DNA of 64,000 nucleotides from Flaccisagitta enflata (lineage: Eukaryota; Chaetognatha; Sagittoidea; Aphragmophora): NCBI GenBank assembly GCA_965153355.1, contig OZ231127.1, positions 20,460,001 to 20,524,000 on the forward strand, in the 5' to 3' direction. Within the stretch, counting starts at the first letter, position 1; every line of letters starts with the position of its first letter. The position numbers and the translations under genes were made by a program. Shown here piece by piece: positions 57,001 through 64,000 of the stretch. The notes beneath the pieces are model-generated. The model saw only the letters and a program-made list of their open reading frames with translations, did not search any database and was not told the origin of the DNA.

Positions 57001-60000
57001 AGGTGCCTGCTAGACATTCATAGTCAGTACAACGTAAGTATTTGGTGTCTGATGGTGTCATCAGTAGTTGCTGGGTGTTCTGACATTAGTAGAAGGTGCC
57101 TGTCTCAGCTGGGTGTCTGATGGTGTCTGCTGACCCAAACTTAGTAGTAGGTGTCTGCTGGGTGTCTGCTGGTCCAATCCCCACATTAGTAGAAGGTGCC
57201 TGCTAGACATTCATAGTCAGTACAACGTTAAGTATTTGGTGTCTGATGGGTGTCTGCTGGATCCATCCCCAACTTAGTAGTAGGTGTCTGCTGGGTGTCT
57301 GCTGGTCCAATCCCCACATTAGTAGAAGGTGCCTGCTAGACATTCATAGAGTCAGTACAGCGCTAAGTACTAGGTGTCTGATGGGTGTCTGCTGGATCCA
57401 TCCCCAACATAGTAGTAGGTGTCTGCTGGGTGTCTGCTGGTCCAATCCCCACATTAGTAGAAGGTGCCTGATGGACATTCATAGTCAGTACAACGTTAAG
57501 TATTTGGTGTCTGCTGGGTGTCTGCTGGACCCATCCCCAAATTAGTAGTAGGTGTCTGATGGGTGTCTGCTTGATCCATCCCCAACTTAGTATCTGTCAC
57601 ATTAGTAGAAGTGTCTGCTAGGTCAGTCCCTGTGTCTGAACTGGACCCATTTAGTAGTGGGTGTCTGCTGCTGGTCCAATCCTCACATTAGTAGAAGGTG
57701 CCTGCTAGACATTCATAGTCAGTACAACGTTAAGTATTTGGTGTCTGATGGGTGTCTGCTGGACCCATCCCCAACTTAGTAGTAGGTGTCTGCTGGGTGT
57801 CTGCTGGTCCAATCCCCACATTAGTAGAAGGTGCCTGCTAGACATTCATAGTCAGTACAACGTTAAGTATTTGGTGTCTGATGGGTGTCTGCTGGACCCA
57901 TCCCCAACTTAGTAGTAGGTGTCTGCTGGGTGTCTGCTGGTCCAATCCCCACATTAGTAGAAGGTGCCTGCTAGACATTCATAGTCAGTACAACGTTAAG
58001 TATTTGGTGTCTGATGGGTGTCTGCTGGATCCATCCCCAACTTAGTAGTAGGTGTCTGCTGGGTGTCTGCTGGTCCAATCCCCACATTAGTAGAAGGTGC
58101 CTGCTAGACATTCATAGTCAGTACAGCGCTAAGTACTAGGTGTCTGATGGGTGTCTGCTGGATCCATCCCCAACATAGTAGTAGGTGTCTGCTGGGTGTC
58201 TGCTGGTCCAATCCCCACATTAGTAGAAGGTGCCTGATGGACATTCATAGTCAGTACAACGTTAAGTATTTGGTGTCTGCTGGGTGTCTGCTGGACCCAT
58301 CCCCAAATTAGTAGTAGGTGTCTGATGGGTGTCTGCTGGATCCATCCCCAACTTAGTAGTAGGTGTCTGCTGGGTGTCTGCTGGTCCAATCCCCACATTA
58401 GTAGAAGGTGCCTGCTAGACATTCATAGTCAGTACAACGTTAAGTATTTGGTGTCTGATGGGTGTCTGCTGGATCCATCCCCAACTTAGTAGTAGGTGTC
58501 TGCTGGGTGTCTGCTGGTCCAATCCCCACATTAGTAGAAGGTGCCTGCTAGACATTCATAGTCAGTACAACGTTAAGTATTTGGTGTCTGATGGGTGTCT
58601 GCTGGACCCATCCCCAACTTAGTAGTAGGTGTCTGCTGGGTGTCTGCTGGTCCAATCCCCACATTAGTAGAAGGTGCCTGCTAGACATTCATAGTCAGTA
58701 CAACGTTAAGTATTTGGTGTCTGATGGGTGTCTGCTGGACCCATCCCCAACTTAGTAGTAGGTGTCTGCTGGGTGTCTGCTGGTCCAATCCCCACATTAG
58801 TAGAAGGTGCCTGCTAGACATTCATAGTCAGTACAACGTTAAGTATTTGGTGTCTGATGGGTGTCTGCTGGATCCATCCCCAACATAGTAGTAGGTGTCT
58901 GCTGGGTGTCTGCTGGTCCAATCCCCACATTAGTAGAAGGTGCCTGCTAGACATTTATAGTCAGTACAGCGCTAAGTACTAGGTGTCTGATGGGTGTCTG
59001 CTGGATCCATCCCCAACATAGTAGTAGGTGTCTGCTGGGTGTCTGCTGGTCCAATCCCCACATTAGTAGAAGGTGCCTGATAGACATTCATAGTCAGTAC
59101 AACGTTAAGTATTTGGTGTCTGCTGGGTGTCTGCTGGGTGTCTGCTGGACCCATCCCCAAATTAGTAGTAGGTGTCTGATGGGTGTCTGCTGGATCCATC
59201 CCCAACTTAGTAGTAGGTGTCTGCTGGGTGTCTGCTGGTCCAATCCCCACATTAGTAGAAGGTGCCTGCTAGACATTCATAGTCAGTACAACGTTAAGTA
59301 TTTGGTGTCTGATGGGTGTCTGCTGGACCCATCCCCAAATTAGTAGTAGGTGTCTGATGGGTGTCTGCTGGATCCATCCCCAACTTAGTAGTCGGTGTCT
59401 GCTGGGTGTCTGCTGGTCCAATCCCCACATTAGTAGAAAGTGCCTGCTAGACATTCATAGTCAGTACAACGTTAAGTATTTGGTGTCTGATGGGTGTCTG
59501 CTGGACCCATCCCCAACTTAGTAGTAGGTGTCTGCTGGGTGTCTGCTGGTCCAATCCCCACATTAGTAGAAGGTGCCTGATGGACATTCATAGTCAGTAC
59601 AACGTTAAGTATTTGGTGTCTGCTGGGTGTCTGCTGGACCCATCCCCAAATTAGTAGTAGGTGTCTGATGGGTGTCTGCTGGATCCATCCCCAACTTAGT
59701 AGTAGGTGTCTGCTGGGTGTCTGCTGGTCCAATCCCCACATTAGTAGAAAGTGCCTGCTAGACATTCATAGTCAGTACAACGTTAAGTATTTGGTGTCTG
59801 ATGGGTGTCTGCTGGACCCATCCCCAAATTAGTAGTAGGTGTCTGATGGGTGTCTGCTGGATCCATCCCCAACTTAGTAGTAGGTGTCTGATGGGTGTCT
59901 GCTGGATCCATCCCCAAATTAGTAGTAGGTGTCTGATGGGTGTCTGCTGGATCCATCCCCAACTTAGTAGTAGGTGTCTGCTGGGTGTCTGCTGGTCCAA

Positions 60001-63000
60001 TCCCCACATTAGTAGAAGGTGCCCTTTGGACATTCATAGTCAGTACAACGTTAAGTATTTGGTGTCTGCTGGGTGTCTGCTGGACCCATCCCCAAATTAG
60101 TAGTAGGTGTCTGATGGGTGTCTGCTGGATCCATCCCCAACTTAGTAGTAGGTGTCTGATGGGTGTCTGCTGGATCCATCCCCAAATTAGTAGTAGGTGT
60201 CTGATGGGTGTCTGCTGGACCCATCCCCAACTTAGTAGTAGGTGTCTGCTGGGTGTCTGCTGGTCCAATCCCCACATTAGTAGAAGGTGCCTGCTAGACA
60301 TTCATAGTCAGTACAACGTTAAGTATTTGGTGTCTGATGGGTGTCTGCTGGACCCATCCCCAACTTAGTAGTAGGTGTCTGCTGGGTGTCTGCTGGTCCA
60401 ATCCCCACATTAGTAGAAGGTGCCTGCTAGACATTCATAGTCAGTACAACGTTAAGTATTTGGTGTCTGATGGGTGTCTGCTGGATCCATCCCCAACTTA
60501 GTAGTAGGTGTCTGCTGGGTGTCTGCTGGTCCAATCCCCACATTAGTAGAAGGTGCCTGCTAGACATTAATAGTCAGTACAGCGCTAAGTACTAGGTGTC
60601 TGATGGGTGTCTGCTGGATCCATCCCCAACATAGTAGTAGGTGTCTGCTGGGTGTCTGCTGGTCCAATCCCCACATTAGTAGAAGGTGCCTGATGGACAT
60701 TCATAGTCAGTACAACGTTAAGTATTTGGTGTCTGCTGGGTGTCTGCTGGACCCATCCCCAAATTAGTAGTAGGTGTCTGCTGGGTGTCTGCTGGATCCA
60801 TCCCCAACTTAGTAGTAGGTGTCTGCTGGGTGTCTGCTGGTCCAATCCCCACATTAGTAGAAGGTGCCTGCTAGACATTCATAGTCAGTACAACGTTAAG
60901 TATTTGGTGTCTGCTGGGTGTCTGCTGGATCCATCCCCAACTTAGTAGTAGGTGTCTGATGGGTGTCTGCTGGATCCATCCCCAACTTAGTAGTAGGTGT
61001 CTGCTGGGTGTCTGCTGGTCCAATCCCCACATTAGTAGAAGGTGCCTGCTAGACATTCATAGTCAGTACAACGTTAAGTATTTGGTGTCTGATGGGTGTC
61101 TGCTGGATCCATCCCCAACTTAGTAGTAGGTGTCTGCTGGGTGTCTGCTGGTCCAATCCCCACATTAGTAGAAGGTGCCTGCTAGACATTCATAGTCAGT
61201 ACAACGTTAAGTATTTGGTGTCTGATGGGTGTCTGCTGGACCCATCCCCAACTTAGTAGTAGGTGTCTGCTGGGTGTCTGCTGGTCCAATCCCCACATTA
61301 GTAGAAGGTGCCTGCTAGACATTCATAGTCAGTACAACGTTAAGTATTTGGTGTCTGATGGGTGTCTGCTGGATCCATCCCCAACTTAGTAGTAGGTGTC
61401 TGCTGGGTGTCTGCTGGTCCAATCCCCACATTAGTAGAAGGTGCCTGCTAGACATTCATAGTCAGTACAGCGCTAAGTACTAGGTGTCTGATGGGTGTCT
61501 GCTGGATCCATCCCCAACATAGTAGTAGGTGTCTGCTGGGTGTCTGCTGGTCCAATCCCCACATTAGTAGAAGGTGCCTGATGGACATTCATAGTCAGTA
61601 CAACGTTAAGTATTTGGTGTCTGCTGGGTGTCTGCTGGACCCATCTCCAAATTAGTAGTAGGTGTCTGCTGGGTGTCTGCTGGATCCATCCCCAACTTAG
61701 TAGTAGGTGTCTGCTGGGTGTCTGCTGGTCCAATCCCCACATTAGTAGAAGGTGCCTGCTAGACATTCATAGTCAGTACAACGTTAAGTATTTGGTGTCT
61801 GATGGGTGTCTGCTGGACCCATCCCCAACTTAGTAGTAGGTGTCTGCTGGGTGTCTGCTGGTCCAATCCCCACATTAGTAGAAGGTGCCTGCTAGACATT
61901 CATAGTCAGTACAACGTTAAGTATTTGGTGTCTGATGGGTGTCTGCTGGACCCATCCCCAACTTAGTAGTAGGTGTCTGCTGGGTGTCTGCTGGTCCAAT
62001 CCCCACATTAGTAGAAGGTGCCTGCTAGACATTCATAGTCAGTACAACGTTAAGTATTTGGTGTCTGATGGGTGTCTGCTGGATCCATCCCCAACTTAGT
62101 AGTAGGTGTCTGCTGGGTGTCTGCTGGTCCAATCCCCACATTAGTAGAAGGTGCCTGCTAGACATTCATAGTCAGTACAGCGCTAAGTACTAGGTGTCTG
62201 ATGGGTGTCTGCTGGATCCATCCCCAACATAGTAGTAGGTGTCTGCTGGGTGTCTGCTGGTCCAATCCCCACATTAGTAGAAGGTGCCTGATGGACATTC
62301 ATAGTCAGTACAACGTTAAGTATTTGGTGTCTGCTGGGTGTCTGCTGGACCCATCCCCAAATTAGTAGTAGGTGTCTGATGGGTGTCTGCTGGATCCATC
62401 CCCAACTTAGTAGTAGGTGTCTGCTGGGTGTCTGCTGGTCCAATCCCCACATTAGTAGAAGGTGCCTGCTAGACATTCATAGTCAGTACAACGTTAAGTA
62501 TTTGGTGTCTGATGGGTGTCTGCTGGACCCATCCCCAACTTAGTAGTAGGTGTCTGCTGGGTGTCTGCTGGTCCAATCCCCACATTAGTAGAAGGTGCCT
62601 GCTAGACATTCATAGTCAGTACAACGTTAAGTATTTGGTGTCTGATGGGTGTCTGCTGGATCCATCCCCAACTTAGTAGTAGGTGTCTGCTGGGTGTCTG
62701 CTGGTCCAATCCCCACATTAGTAGAAGGTGCCTGCTAGACATTCATAGTCAGTACAGCGCTAAGTACTAGGTGTCTGATGGGTGTCTGCTGGATCCATCC
62801 CCAACATAGTAGTAGGTGTCTGCTGGGTGTCTGCTGGTCCAATCCCCACATTAGTAGAAGGTGCCTGATGGACATTCATAGTCAGTACAACGTTAAGTAT
62901 TTGGTGTCTGCTGGGTGTCTGCTGGACCCATCCCCAAATTAGTAGTAGGTGTCTGATGGGTGTCTGCTGGATCCATCCCCAACTTAGTAGTAGGTGTCTG

Positions 63001-64000
63001 CTGGGTGTCTGCTGGTCCAATCCCCACATTAGTAGAAGGTGCCTGCTAGACATTCATAGTCAGTACAACGTTAAGTATTTGGTGTCTGATGGGTGTCTGC
63101 TGGACCCATCCCCAACTTAGTAGTAGGTGTCTGCTGGGTGTCTGCTGGTCCAATCCCCACATTAGTAGAAGGTGCCTGCTAGACATTCATAGTCAGTACA
63201 ACAGTACAACCGTTAAGTATTTGGTGTCTGATGGGTGTCTGCTGGATCCATCCCCAACTTAGTAGTAGGTGTCTGCTGGGTGTCTGCTGGTCCAATCCCC
63301 ACATTAGTAGAAGGTGCCTGCTAGACATTCATAGTCAGTACAACGTTAAGTATTTGGTGTCTGATGGGTGTCTGCTGGATCCATCCCCAACTTAGTAGTA
63401 GGTGTCTGCTGGGTGTCTGCTGGTCCAATCCCCACATTAGTAGAAGGTGCCTGCTAGACATTCATAGTCAGTACAGCGCTAAGTACTAGGTGTCTGATGG
63501 GTGTCTGCTGGATCCATCCCCAAATAGTAGTAGGTGTCTGCTGGGTGTCTGCTGGTCCAATCCCCACATTAGTAGAAGGTGCCTGATGGACATTCATAGT
63601 CAGTACAACGTTAAGTATTTGGTGTCTGCTGGGTGTCTGCTGGACCCATCCCCAAATTAGTAGTAGGTGTCTGATGGGTGTCTGCTGGATCCATCCCCAA
63701 CTTAGTAGTAGGTGTCTGCTGGGTGTCTGCTGGTCCAATCCCCACATTAGTAGAAGGTGCCTGCTAGACATTCATAGTCAGTACAACGTTAAGTATTTGG
63801 TGTCTGCTGGGTGTCTGCTGGACCCATCCCCAAATTAGTAGTAGGTGTCTGATGGGTGTCTGCTGGATCCATCCCCAACTTAGTAGTAGGTGTCTGCTGG
63901 GTGTCTGCTGGTCCAATCCCCACATTAGTAGAAGGTGCCTGCTAGACATTCATAGTCAGTACAACGTTAAGTATTTGGTGTCTGATGGGTGTCTGCTGGA
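54062..64000. repeat. 45-bp minisatellite with 133-bp higher-order units
   Basis: Basic unit GTGTCTGCTGGGTGTCTGCT, GGACCCATCCCCAACTTAGT, AGTAG, 45 bp. From about 56.3 kb most of the array is a 133-bp higher-order unit of three parts: A (45 bp, GATGGG and CCATCCCCAACTTA), B (45 bp, GGTCCAATCCCCACATTA) and C (43 bp, GTGCCTGCTAGACATTCATA, GTCAGTACAACGTTAAGTAT). Left of about 55.8 kb units are diverse (older edge). 55840-57700 is indel-ridden. Continues beyond the window. Confidence 0.97.

Noticed and set aside
54062-64000. Many 60-172-codon frames such as GVCWVSAGPIP and ADTQQTPTTKLGM through the minisatellite
   Set aside because: The 45-bp monomer is a multiple of three and lacks stops in several frames, so long frames are expected by chance; the 43-bp C part breaks frame every 133 bp.
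57240-64000. CRISPR-like repeats with varying spacers
   Set aside because: The intervals are variants of the same minisatellite monomers, not unique spacers.

Overview
The window looks like a repeat-dominated intergenic and intronic stretch of an animal nuclear genome. Evidence: GT-AG splice signals bound candidate exons; two ankyrin-repeat proteins end in SOCS-box-like tails, an architecture typical of metazoan ASB-type ubiquitin-ligase adaptors; there are very many long microsatellites, mostly (CT)n/(GA)n, plus large minisatellite arrays. I could not name the species. Coding sequence that I can support is only a few percent of the window.

Layout. 1-790 is a GT-rich minisatellite. 874-2136 (minus) is a candidate Ser-rich and acidic exon ending at a good splice donor. 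About 2.1-30 kb holds no gene I can support. It is a mosaic of microsatellites, small DNA transposons (two hAT-like elements with exact 8-bp target duplications), large foldback structures, and copies of two interspersed families with unusual ends: a ~150-300 bp 'stem-loop element' and a longer 'composite element' with inverted subterminal arms around a ~20-bp minisatellite core. 30.4-35.1 kb is a 52-bp tandem array interrupted twice by the same hAT-like element at the same position of the unit. 35.7-36.1 kb is a tandem array of short perfect palindromes. 37.7-40.2 kb (minus) is the best gene block: an intact 430-aa ankyrin/SOCS-box protein, and overlapping its end by 17 nt a second ankyrin/SOCS frame broken by one in-frame TGA and a frameshift inside the SOCS box. 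A 10-N gap lies at 40694-40703. About 41-50 kb returns to transposon and microsatellite mosaic. 50592-51471 (plus) carries two well-bounded exons of a multi-pass membrane protein I do not recognise, possibly finished by a four-codon exon at 53407. From about 54.06 kb to the window end is a 45-bp minisatellite organised into 133-bp higher-order units and then larger superunits.

The ankyrin/SOCS proteins would be expected to act as substrate receptors of Cullin-5/Elongin-BC ligases, known for the family and inferred here. No pathway links the three gene loci.

The strongest candidate for something undescribed is the stem-loop element. Its terminal hairpin differs between copies, but both arms change together, and in several copies a third copy of the arm at the far end of the element has changed to match. 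The composite family shows a similar compensatory change in its own terminal hairpin.
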